Assembly: GCA_035559315.1 (NCBI GenBank)
Contig: DATMBJ010000130.1
Coordinates: forward strand, 1-22,671
DNA: 22,671 bases
Origin: DATLZM01 sp035559315
GTDB lineage: Bacteria; Actinomycetota; UBA4738; HRBIN12
Direction: 5' to 3'
The notes beneath the pieces were generated by a model. The model did no database searches and had not been told where the DNA came from. It was given only the letters and a program-made list of their open reading frames with translations. Positions 6,537 to 13,717 of the stretch are shown here, piece by piece (positions within the stretch are counted from its first letter, which is position 1; each line of letters begins with the position of its first letter). A program made the position numbers and the translations under genes.

Positions 6537-8420
6537 ATGGCGACCGTGAGCATCCCGGCGGCGAGGGCCCGCCTCCTGGCGCGGCCCAGGGCGAAGACCG
6601 GCCTCTGGAGCTGGCTCACGACCGTCGACCACAAGCGGATCGGGATCATGTACGGGCTCGCCGCGTTCTTCTTCTTCCTCGCCGGCGGGGTCGAGGCGCT
6701 CCTGATCCGGCTCCAGCTCGCCGGGCCCGAGGGGCGGGTGCTCTCGGCCGACGCCTACAACCAGATCTTCACGATGCACGGCATCACGATGATCTTCCTG
6801 GTCGTGATGCCGTTCGGGGCGGCCCTGATCAACTACCTCGTGCCGCTCCAGATCGGGGCCCGCGACGTCGCATTCCCCCGCCTCAACGCGTTCAGCTTCT
6901 GGGCGTTCCTGGCGGGCGGGCTGTTCCTGTACTCGAGCTTCTTCCTGGGCGGGGCCCCGAACGGCGGGTGGTTCGGCTACCCGCCGAACGCCAGCACCGA
7001 TCCGTCGCCGGGGATGACCTTCTACGCGGTCGGGCTCACGATCACCGGGATCGCCTCCACGGTGTCGGCGATCAACCTGGGGGTCACGATCATCAACATG
7101 CGGGCCCCGGGGATGAGCCTGTTCCGGATGCCGGTCTTCTCCTGGATGGCGCTGGTCACCCAGTTCCTGCTGATGTTCTCGCTCCCGATCATCACGGTCG
7201 CGCTCATCCAGCTGCTGTTCGACCGGCGGTTCGGGACCCACTTCTTCGACCCGGTGGCCGGCGGCGACCCGATCCTCTGGCAGCACCTCTTCTGGCTGTT
7301 CGGGCACCCCGAGGTCTACATCCTGATCCTCCCGGCGATGGGGATCGTCTCCGAGATCCTCCCGGTGTTCTCCCGCAAGCCGCTGTTCGGCTACCAGTTC
7401 GTGGTGTTCTCGGGGATCGCGATCGGCTTCATCGGGTTCGGGGTGTGGGCCCACCACATGTTCGCGGTGGGGCTCGGGCCGGTCGCCAACACCGCGTTCG
7501 GGCTCTCCACGATGATCATCGCGGTCCCCACCGGCGTGAAGATCTTCAACTGGCTCGCGACGCTCTGGCGCGGGGACATCCGGTTCCGGGTGCCGATGCT
7601 CTTCGCGATCGGCTTCGTCGCGCAGTTCGTCGTCGGGGGGCTGTCGGGGGTCACCCATGCGGTGGTCCCCGCCGACTACAACCAGACCGACACGTACTAC
7701 ATCGTCGCCCACTTCCACTACGTGCTGTTCGGGGGCGCGATCTTCGCGTTCTTCGGCGGCTTCTACTACTGGTGGCCGAAGGTCTTCGGCCGGACGCTGG
7801 GCGAGCGCGTGGGGAAGGCCGTGTTCTGGCTCCTGTTCGTGGGGTTCAACCTGACCTTCGCGCCGATGCACATCCTCGGGCTGCAGGGGATGCCGAGGCG
7901 GATCTACCAGTACCCCGACGGGTTCGGGTGGAACCTCTGGAACCTGGCGGCGACGGTCGGCGCCTTCATCATCGCCGTCGGCGTCCTCGTGTTCCTGGTG
8001 CAGGCCGCGGCGAGCTTCCGGCGGCCCAAGGACGCCCCGGCCGACCCCTGGGACGCGAGGACCCTCGAGTGGTCGATCCCGTCCCCGCCGCCCGAGCACA
8101 ACTTCGACGAGATCCCGGTGGTGCACGCGCTCGACGACTGGTGGCACCGGAAGTACGCGGAGGACCGGGGCGGGGTCGTCCACCCCGTGCCGGCCGGCGG
8201 GGCCGAGGGGCCCGGGACGGGGCACGGCGAAGCCGGGGCCGGCCACGGGATCCACCTGCCCTCGCCCTCCTACTATCCGATCCTCGCCTCGCTCGGCCTC
8301 CCGCTCGTCGGCTACGGCGTGATGTACGAGCGGCTGTGGTGGCTCGCGGTCCTGGGCGGCCTCTGGGTCGCGGCCGCCCTCTACGGCTGGGCGCTCGAAC
8401 CCTCGGCGGAGGAGGGCTGA
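6537..8420 (+). CDS. ctaD: Cytochrome c oxidase subunit I (A-type haem-copper core, extended C-terminus)
   Basis: The 627-residue catalytic subunit reduces O2 to water and pumps protons. All ligands are present: H81 and H394 for low-spin haem a, H392 for haem a3, and H257, H306 and H307 for CuB. Y261 is the cross-linked tyrosine of HPEVY. E259 of the D-pathway marks an A1-type oxidase, and K335 (PTGVKIF) is the K-pathway lysine. After twelve helices, a hydrophilic segment (about 497-578) includes a Gly/His-rich stretch. Two further helices follow near 579-617, giving a 14-helix layout as known for Bacillus caa3 CtaD. The ATG follows GGGGGGAGGGG, 14 bases after ctaC. Confidence 0.96.
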   Translation: MATVSIPAARARLLARPRAKTGLWSWLTTVDHKRIGIMYGLAAFFFFLAGGVEALLIRLQLAGPEGRVLSADAYNQIFTMHGITMIFLVVMPFGAALINYLVPLQIGARDVAFPRLNAFSFWAFLAGGLFLYSSFFLGGAPNGGWFGYPPNASTDPSPGMTFYAVGLTITGIASTVSAINLGVTIINMRAPGMSLFRMPVFSWMALVTQFLLMFSLPIITVALIQLLFDRRFGTHFFDPVAGGDPILWQHLFWLFGHPEVYILILPAMGIVSEILPVFSRKPLFGYQFVVFSGIAIGFIGFGVWAHHMFAVGLGPVANTAFGLSTMIIAVPTGVKIFNWLATLWRGDIRFRVPMLFAIGFVAQFVVGGLSGVTHAVVPADYNQTDTYYIVAHFHYVLFGGAIFAFFGGFYYWWPKVFGRTLGERVGKAVFWLLFVGFNLTFAPMHILGLQGMPRRIYQYPDGFGWNLWNLAATVGAFIIAVGVLVFLVQAAASFRRPKDAPADPWDARTLEWSIPSPPPEHNFDEIPVVHALDDWWHRKYAEDRGGVVHPVPAGGAEGPGTGHGEAGAGHGIHLPSPSYYPILASLGLPLVGYGVMYERLWWLAVLGGLWVAAALYGWALEPSAEEG

Positions 8421-8421
8421 G

Positions 8422-9057
8422 GTGGCGGAGGCGGCCCTGGAGGCGCACGGCGGGGGCGGCGCGCACCCCGAGACCAGCACGGGGCTCCCGCACCCCAAGC
8501 TCGCGATGTGGCTGTTCCTGGCCTCCGACTGCCTGCTGTTCGGGGCCCTGATCACGACCTACGTCCTGTACCGGGGCCGGAGCGTCACCGGTCCCTACCC
8601 GGCCGACGTGTTCGACATCCCCTACACCTCGGTCTCGTCGTTCGTGCTCCTCGCCTCGTCGCTCACGATGGCCCTGGGGGTGAACGCGATCTCCCGGGGG
8701 GACGAGGGCCGGATGCGGGTGTGGCTCCTCACGACCGCGATGCTCGGGACGGTCTTCATCGGCGGGCAGGTCTACGAGTTCACCACGTTCTTCACCGAGC
8801 ACGGCCTGTCGCTCCAGCGGAACCTGTTCGGCTCGACGTTCTACGTGCTCACCGGCTTCCACGGGGCCCACGTGACGATCGGGATCCTGATGCTGCTCTC
8901 GCTGGTCGCGATCTCGCTCGCCCGGCGCTTCCCGACCCCCGACCACCACCAGCCCGTGGAGCTCGTGGGGCTCTACTGGCACTTCGTGGACATCGTGTGG
9001 ATCGTGATCTTCACGGTCGTGTACCTCATCCCCACCCCGAACCCGCCGGGGGCCTGA
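8422..9057 (+). CDS. ctaE: Cytochrome c oxidase subunit III (five-helix form)
   Basis: The 211-residue membrane protein stabilises subunit I and its proton uptake. Five helices are visible (about 28-50, 71-90, 99-121, 137-165, 184-204), with family motifs GFHGAHVTIG (145-154) and LYWHFVDIVWI (184-194). The five-helix form lacks the first two helices of mitochondrial subunit III; the extra two helices at the CtaD C-terminus are known to compensate in caa3 oxidases. The N-terminal 25 residues are Gly/Ala/His-rich and soluble. GTG start at 8422, one base after the ctaD stop, with GGAGGG inside the end of ctaD. Confidence 0.95.
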   Translation: MAEAALEAHGGGGAHPETSTGLPHPKLAMWLFLASDCLLFGALITTYVLYRGRSVTGPYPADVFDIPYTSVSSFVLLASSLTMALGVNAISRGDEGRMRVWLLTTAMLGTVFIGGQVYEFTTFFTEHGLSLQRNLFGSTFYVLTGFHGAHVTIGILMLLSLVAISLARRFPTPDHHQPVELVGLYWHFVDIVWIVIFTVVYLIPTPNPPGA

Positions 9058-9067
9058 GGAGGGAACG

Positions 9068-9412
9068 GTGGCCGAGCGGATCCACGAGGACGTGGCCCGG
9101 GCGGGGGAGGCCCCGGCGCCCCGTCGACGGCGCGGGGCGCACCCCACCCCCGGGGACTACGTGCGGATCGCGCTGATCCTCGGGCTCGTCACCGCCGCGG
9201 AGGTTGCCGTCTACTACCTGGAGGCCGTCCGGCCGATCCTCGTGCCGCTCCTGTTCCTGTTCTCGTTCCTCAAGTTCACGCTGGTCGTGCTGTGGTTCAT
9301 GCACCTGCGCTTCGACAGCCGGACCTACGCCCGGTTCTTCGTGATGGGGCTGGCCGGCGCGGTGACGCTGTACGTGGTCGTGCTGCTCTCGTTCGGGGTG
9401 TTCGGGAGGTAG
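9068..9412 (+). CDS. ctaF: Cytochrome c oxidase subunit IV (prokaryotic, three-helix)
   Basis: A 114-residue protein with a basic soluble N-terminus (1-30) and three hydrophobic helices (about 33-51, 56-78, 88-109). The central LKFTLVVLWFMHLRFDSR motif is typical of prokaryotic COX4. The helix pair around FMHL packs against subunits I and III in homologues. It has no catalytic residues. The GTG at 9068 follows GAGGAGGGAAC, ten bases after the ctaE stop, and its TAG stop is followed one base later by the ctaG start. Position and pattern make the call firm although the family is short and divergent. Confidence 0.9.
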   Translation: MAERIHEDVARAGEAPAPRRRRGAHPTPGDYVRIALILGLVTAAEVAVYYLEAVRPILVPLLFLFSFLKFTLVVLWFMHLRFDSRTYARFFVMGLAGAVTLYVVVLLSFGVFGR

Positions 9413-9413
9413 C

Positions 9414-10244
9414 GTGCCCGCCTTCCACCTGCACCCCGACGTCCTGGCCCTCATCGGCGGCCTGGGGCTCGCGTACGCGCTCGCGGCTCGGCGGCACGCG
9501 GGGCGCCCGGGGGGCGAGCCGCTCCCGCGGCGGCGGGTGGTGCTCTTCGGCGTGGGGCTCGCGGCGCTCCTCGTGGGCGCGACCTGGCCGGTCCACGACC
9601 TCGCCGAGCGGGCGTTGTTCAGCGTCCACATGGTCCAGCACATGCTGTTCACGCTGGTGGCGCCGCCGCTCCTCGTCGCCGGGACGCCGCCCTGGATGCT
9701 CCGCGCGCTCCTCCGGCCCCGGGCGGTGCGGGCGGCCTGGGCCTTCCTCACCCGCCCGGTCCCCGCGACGGCCGTCTTCAACGGGGTGCTCCTGTTCACC
9801 CACTGGCCGGTGGTGGTCGAGGCGTCGGTCCGGTCCGAGCCCCTCCACCTGGGGCTCCACGCGCTGATCCTCGGCTCGGGGCTCGTGATGTGGTGGCCGG
9901 TGATGTCGCCGCTGCCGGAGCTGCCGGCGCTGTCCGCGCCCGGGCAGATGCTGTACCTGTTCGTCCAGTCCATCGCCCCGACCATCCCGGCCTCGTTCCT
10001 CACGTTCGGCGAGAGCCCCCTGTACCCGATCTACGCGACGTTCCCGCGGGTGCTCGGGATCTCGGCGATGGAGGACCAGACGATCGCCGGGCTCACGATG
10101 AAGCTCGTCGGCGGGGCGATCCTCTGGGCCGTGATCACCGCGGTCTTCTTCCGGTGGTTCCGGGAGGAGCGCGAGGAGGGCTGGGACGCGCTCCGCTGGC
10201 ACCAGGTGGAGCGCGAGATCGCCGAGGAGCTCCGCCGGAGGTGA
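9414..10244 (+). CDS. ctaG: CtaG, caa3-type oxidase assembly membrane protein
   Basis: The 276-residue protein of the caa3_CtaG family has about seven hydrophobic helices and the family signature HMVQHMLFTLVAPPLLVAG (H72, H76; about 72-90). Further conserved-looking histidines and methionines lie in membrane segments (THWPVVVEA; LGLHALILGSGLVMWWPVM). The family is needed for formation of active caa3 oxidase in Bacillus and is linked with copper delivery; the exact chemistry is not settled. The C-terminal 40 residues are a charged cytoplasmic helix. The GTG at 9414 follows GGGAGGT. The stop overlaps GGAGGTGA, the ribosome site of the following cupredoxin gene, tying copper assembly to the next protein. 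Confidence 0.92.
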   Translation: MPAFHLHPDVLALIGGLGLAYALAARRHAGRPGGEPLPRRRVVLFGVGLAALLVGATWPVHDLAERALFSVHMVQHMLFTLVAPPLLVAGTPPWMLRALLRPRAVRAAWAFLTRPVPATAVFNGVLLFTHWPVVVEASVRSEPLHLGLHALILGSGLVMWWPVMSPLPELPALSAPGQMLYLFVQSIAPTIPASFLTFGESPLYPIYATFPRVLGISAMEDQTIAGLTMKLVGGAILWAVITAVFFRWFREEREEGWDALRWHQVEREIAEELRRR

Positions 10245-10255
10245 GCGGCCCGGCG

Positions 10256-11242
10256 ATGGACCGTCCGCCGTCCCGCGCGCCGCTCGCGCTCCTGATCCCG
10301 GTGGGCGGGATGCTCGCGATCGGCGTCGCCGCCGTGGGGTTCTCCCGGATCCTCCTCTCGGTCGAGCCGGAGGCGGCCACCGCCACCGCCCTCACGGTGG
10401 CCTTCGGGATCATGGCCGTGGCGGCGCTCGTGGCCCGCCGGGAGCGGATCCGGGCCGGCGTGCTCCTCTCCTACGTCGGCGCGGTGGTGGGGATCGCGAT
10501 GGTGGCCGGCGGGATCGCGCTCGCGGTGATGGCCAAGGGGACGGAGGCCGAGGGGGAGGCGCCTCGGGAGGGCGAGGGGCCCGCCGGGGGCGGCGTGGTC
10601 CTGTCGCTCGCGGCCGGGCCGGGGGCGGCGGCCGAGGGGTTCGCGCAGACCCAGCTCACGGCGCCCGCGGGGCAGCCGTTCACGATCCGCTTCGAGAACC
10701 AGGACGGGGGCACCCCGCACAACGTCGCGGTCCACGCGGCCGAGGACTTCTCCGACCCGCCGATCGCGGCGACCCCGGTCCAGCCCGGCCCGGTCACCCA
10801 GACCCTCGAGGTCCCGGCGCTCGACCCCGGCACCTACTACTTCCGGTGCGACGTCCACCCGACCACGATGACCGGGACGATCGAGGTGCAGAAGGGCGGG
10901 GCCCCCGCGGGCGGGCAGCCCGGGGCCGAGGGGCCGGCGCCGGCCGGCGTCCAGGTCTCGGCGCCACCCGGTGCGGCGGGGACGGGGTTCGCGGAGACCC
11001 AGCTCACGGCGCCCGCGGGGCAGCCGTTCACGATCCGCTTCGAGAACCAGGACGCCGGCATCCCGCACAACCTCGCGGTCTACCGGGAGGAGGACTTCTC
11101 CGGCCCGCCGATCGCCGCGACCCCGGTCGAGCCCGGCCCGGTCACCCAGACCCTCGAGGTCCCGGCGCTCGACCCCGGCACCTACTACTTCCGGTGCGAC
11201 GTCCACCCGACCACGATGACCGGGAGGATCGAGGTCGGCTGA
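10256..11242 (+). CDS. Membrane-anchored tandem cupredoxin (two type 1 copper domains)
   Basis: The 328-residue protein has three N-terminal helices (about 8-33, 42-60, 70-92), an acidic/Gly linker and two plastocyanin-like domains. Domain 1 (about 113-211) has copper ligands H155, C198, H201 and M205; domain 2 (about 229-327) has H271, C314, H317 and M321. The signature YYFRCDVHPTTMTG is identical in both. Both sites look intact, so each should carry a blue copper. The domains come from a direct DNA repeat. Inferred role: electron carrier to the caa3 oxidase or copper donor for CuA, given its place between ctaG and a TlpA-like gene. ATG at 10256 follows a strong GGAGGTGA; an in-frame GTG at 10241 is possible. 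Confidence 0.88.
   Translation: MDRPPSRAPLALLIPVGGMLAIGVAAVGFSRILLSVEPEAATATALTVAFGIMAVAALVARRERIRAGVLLSYVGAVVGIAMVAGGIALAVMAKGTEAEGEAPREGEGPAGGGVVLSLAAGPGAAAEGFAQTQLTAPAGQPFTIRFENQDGGTPHNVAVHAAEDFSDPPIAATPVQPGPVTQTLEVPALDPGTYYFRCDVHPTTMTGTIEVQKGGAPAGGQPGAEGPAPAGVQVSAPPGAAGTGFAETQLTAPAGQPFTIRFENQDAGIPHNLAVYREEDFSGPPIAATPVEPGPVTQTLEVPALDPGTYYFRCDVHPTTMTGRIEVG
10636..10887 (+). repeat. Direct repeat, copy 1 (cupredoxin domain 1)
   Basis: This 252-base unit encodes most of the first copper domain. It matches 10984-11235, offset by exactly 348 bases, with 14 differences counted by hand (about 94% identity). Several of the differences change amino acids near the PHN copper-binding loop; the last 90 bases, carrying the Cys-His-Met ligands, differ at one base. 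Confidence 0.93.
10984..11235 (+). repeat. Direct repeat, copy 2 (cupredoxin domain 2)
   Basis: Second copy of the 252-base unit. It lies in the same reading frame as copy 1, separated by a 96-base linker rich in Gly, Ala and Pro codons. The near-identity implies recent duplication or ongoing gene conversion. Confidence 0.93.
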
Positions 11243-11784
11243 ACCCGATCCGGTCCGCCCAGGCCGTCCGCCCGGCGCTCGCCCTCCTCGTCCTCCTGCT
11301 CGCGGCGTGCGGCGGGACGGGCTCGGCCCTGTCGGGGATCCGGGAGGTGGAGCGGCCGCTCCCGCCGCTCGCGGGGGAGACCGTCGACGGCGGGAGGCTG
11401 GAGGAGGCCGACCTGGCCGGGAAGGTGGTCCTGGTGAACGTGTGGGCGACCTGGTGCGGGCCCTGCCGTACGGAGCAGCCGATGCTCCAACGCCTGTGGG
11501 AGCGCTACCGGGGCCGGGGCGTGGCGTTCGTGGGCATCGACTGGCGGGACGATCGGGCCGCGGCGCGGGACTGGATCCGGGCGTTCGGGGTCACGTACCC
11601 GAGCCTGTGGGACCCCTCGGGGTCCTGGGCCGACGACCTCGGCTGGATCGGAGCCCCCACCACCTACCTCGCCGACCGCGGCGGCACGATCCGCTACGTG
11701 ATCGAGGGCGCCATCGGCGACCGGTACGCGGTCCAGGAGGAGGACCTGGTGCGGCTCCTCGAGGAGCTGCTGGCGGAGGGGTGA
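11239..11784 (+). CDS. TlpA/ResA-like thioredoxin lipoprotein, CTG start
   Basis: A 181-residue extracytoplasmic thiol-disulfide protein. A signal peptide ends in LLAAC, giving lipidated C24. The thioredoxin fold carries WCGPC (C73, C76) and a later GAPTTYL with the expected cis-proline. Such proteins reduce apocytochrome c or the CuA cysteines of subunit II; CcdA in this window could reduce it. No ATG, GTG or TTG occurs in frame between the end of the cupredoxin gene and the signal peptide. The best start is CTG at 11239, overlapping the upstream stop (CTGA) and preceded by GGGAGG. An in-frame GTG further upstream would add about 18 hydrophilic residues before the signal. It ends 13 bases before the convergent haem A gene. 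Confidence 0.88.
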   Translation: MNPIRSAQAVRPALALLVLLLAACGGTGSALSGIREVERPLPPLAGETVDGGRLEEADLAGKVVLVNVWATWCGPCRTEQPMLQRLWERYRGRGVAFVGIDWRDDRAAARDWIRAFGVTYPSLWDPSGSWADDLGWIGAPTTYLADRGGTIRYVIEGAIGDRYAVQEEDLVRLLEELLAEG

Positions 11785-11797
11785 GGCGGCGGGCGGG

Positions 11798-13588
11798 TCA
11801 GGGGAGGGGCACGAGGCGGTCCGCGGCCACCGCCGCGAACAGCGCCCCCAGGTAGACCACGGAGAACCGGAACAGCCCCCAGGCCTCGGCGGCGCCCCCC
11901 TCCCGGTACAGGCGGAGCGCCCGGTGCACGAAGGCGCCCCCGAGGACCACCGCCGCCGAGAGGTAGATCGGCCCCATCCCCCCGACCGGCACGAGGAGCA
12001 GGCTGGTCCCGAACAGCGCCAGGGAGTAGAGGAGGATCTGGCGCCTGGTCTCCCGCTCCCCGCGGGCCACCGGGAGCATCGGGACCCCCGCCGCCGCGTA
12101 ATCGCCGGCGAAGCGCATCGCGAGGGCCCAGAAGTGGGGCGGGGTCCAGACGAAGACGATCGCGAACAGCACCCAGGCCGGGAGGGCGACCCCCCCGGTC
12201 ACCGCCGCCCAGCCCACCAGCGCCGGCGCCGCGCCGGCGGCGCCGCCGATCACGATGTTCCGATCGGTGGTCCGCTTGAGCCACATCGTGTAGACGAAGA
12301 CGTAGAACGCGATCGCCGCGAGCGCCAGGGCCGCGGCGAGCACGTTCACGGTCGTGGCGAGGAGGAAGAACGACGCGGCGCCGAGCCAGTAGCCGAACCG
12401 GAGGGCCTGCTCCGGGGAGAGCTCGTGCGCGGGGAGCGGCCGCCGGCGGGTCCGGCGCATGACCCCGTCGATGTCGCGATCGAGGTAGCAGTTCACCGCG
12501 TTCGCGGCCCCGGCCGCGAGGGCCCCGCCGGCCAGGGTGGCGGCCACGAGCCCGAGCGGGGGCAGGCCGTCGGCGGCGAGCACCATCGCCGGCACCGTCG
12601 TGACGAGGAGCAAGAGGACGATGCGGGGCTTGGTGAGGCGGACGTAGGCCAAGGCGCGCTCCCCGAGCGAGGGCCGGGCGCCCGGCGCGGGCCCCGGCTC
12701 CCCGCTCGGGGCCGGGCGGGGCGCGAGACGCCGGGCCAGCACGGCGAGGGCCACCGCCAGGGCCCAGATCGACGCCGACAGCGCGACGTGGGCGGTCACG
12801 GCCGCGGCGGAGAGCCGGGTCCAGACCACGGCGGCCCCCACGAGCACCTGGGCCCCCACCAGCGCCAGCACCAGGGCCGACAGCGCGACCACCGACCGTC
12901 GCCGACGGGGCATCGCCCGGGCGCGGATCGCCGTCCACAGCGCGAGCAGGGCGACCGCGGCGGCCAGCACCCGGTGGAGGAAGACCGCCGGCGCCTCGCC
13001 CTCCAGGACCGGCACGATCCGCCCGTCCATCAGGGGCCAGTCGAGGAACACGAGCCCGGAGCCCCGCGCGCGGACGTACGTGCCCACGAGCAGGAGCGCG
13101 AGGACGGCCGCGGCGTTCCAGGCCGCCAGACGGGCGAACCCCCGGTCGACCGGGGGCCCGTCCGCCGCGACGAAGCTCTCGGTCGTCGCGGATACGAGGG
13201 CCGCGAGGACCAACATGGCCAGGGCGAAGTGGGCGGTGACCCACCACGGGTGCAAGCCGGTCAGGACCACGGCGCCGCCGAGCCCGGCCTGGACGAGGAC
13301 GAGCACGAGGGCGGCGAGGGAGGCGCCGAACACGCGGGGCGACTCGCGCCGACGGCGCCACGCCAGGACGGCGAGCGCCGCGATCAGCGGCACCACGAGG
13401 TTCACGAGGAACCGGTGCGTGTACTCGATCAGCGCGTGGTACTCGAGCGGGGGGACCCATCGCCCGAAGCACCGGGGCCAGTCCGGGCAGCCGTCGCCGG
13501 ACCCGGTGGCCCGCACCAGCCCGCCCCACGCGACGAGCGCGGCGGTGGCGGCCGTGGCGGCCAGGGCGAGCTTCTGGACGCGGTTCAT
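11798..13588 (-). CDS. ctaAB: Fused haem A synthase (CtaA/COX15) and haem O synthase (CtaB)
   Basis: A single 596-residue protein catalyses both steps from haem B to haem A. Residues 1-285 are CtaA: eight helices, haem histidines H58, H120, H205 and H267, E55 three residues before H58 as in the catalytic site, and cysteine pair C34/C40 (GCPDWPRCFG). The second cysteine pair of Bacillus CtaA is absent. A Pro/Gly linker (about 288-308) leads to CtaB (about 310-596), the UbiA-family farnesyltransferase. CtaB has N366-x3-D370-x3-D374 followed by GVMRRTRRRPLP, and a second Asp region near D442. Some Thermus and Chloroflexota genomes are known to fuse these enzymes. ATG at 13588 follows GAGGT. Product serves the adjacent ctaC-G oxidase. 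Confidence 0.94.
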   Translation of the reverse strand: MNRVQKLALAATAATAALVAWGGLVRATGSGDGCPDWPRCFGRWVPPLEYHALIEYTHRFLVNLVVPLIAALAVLAWRRRRESPRVFGASLAALVLVLVQAGLGGAVVLTGLHPWWVTAHFALAMLVLAALVSATTESFVAADGPPVDRGFARLAAWNAAAVLALLLVGTYVRARGSGLVFLDWPLMDGRIVPVLEGEAPAVFLHRVLAAAVALLALWTAIRARAMPRRRRSVVALSALVLALVGAQVLVGAAVVWTRLSAAAVTAHVALSASIWALAVALAVLARRLAPRPAPSGEPGPAPGARPSLGERALAYVRLTKPRIVLLLLVTTVPAMVLAADGLPPLGLVAATLAGGALAAGAANAVNCYLDRDIDGVMRRTRRRPLPAHELSPEQALRFGYWLGAASFFLLATTVNVLAAALALAAIAFYVFVYTMWLKRTTDRNIVIGGAAGAAPALVGWAAVTGGVALPAWVLFAIVFVWTPPHFWALAMRFAGDYAAAGVPMLPVARGERETRRQILLYSLALFGTSLLLVPVGGMGPIYLSAAVVLGGAFVHRALRLYREGGAAEAWGLFRFSVVYLGALFAAVAADRLVPLP

Positions 13589-13607
13589 CGGGGGACCTCG
13601 CGGCCCC

Positions 13608-13613
13608 ACTATA
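13608..13613 (-). promoter_or_regulatory. Candidate -10 box for the ctaA-ctaB fusion
   Basis: On the minus strand the sequence reads TATAGT, 19 bases before the ATG. Transcription would start about 13 bases before the start codon, leaving room for the GAGGT ribosome site. No good -35 is seen. Confidence 0.4.
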
Positions 13614-13701
13614 GCCGCGCGGCCCGCGGGGCCCTCCGCCGGCGCCGACCCCGGGCGCCCGTGCCGGCATCGGTGGTGAGGCACCGCTCGACACGGCGCC
13701 C

Positions 13702-13710
13702 TGCGATACT
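13702..13710 (+). promoter_or_regulatory. Candidate extended -10 for the polyprenyl synthase gene
   Basis: TGCGATACT combines an upstream TG with a GATACT -10. It ends 7 bases before the ATG at 13718, so transcription would begin at or next to the start codon. Together with the lack of any ribosome site, this suggests a leaderless message. The -35 region is not recognisable. Confidence 0.4.
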
Positions 13711-13717
13711 GCGCTCG

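Noticed and set aside
6462..8555. Nearly 700-codon minus-strand open frame opposite ctaD
   Set aside because: It is an antisense artefact of high GC; the plus strand holds an oxidase subunit I with every catalytic ligand.
10241..10256. GTG at 10241 as the cupredoxin start
   Set aside because: It overlaps the ctaG stop in the usual way, but it coincides with the GGAGGTGA ribosome site itself; ATG at 10256 has correct spacing.
10636..11235. The cupredoxin repeat as an assembly duplication
   Set aside because: The copies differ at 14 positions and are joined in frame by a distinct linker, which a simple assembly error would not produce.
11782..11800. A bidirectional terminator between the convergent TlpA-like and ctaA-ctaB genes
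   Set aside because: The 13-base gap is G-rich with no inverted repeat or T-run, so termination cannot be shown.
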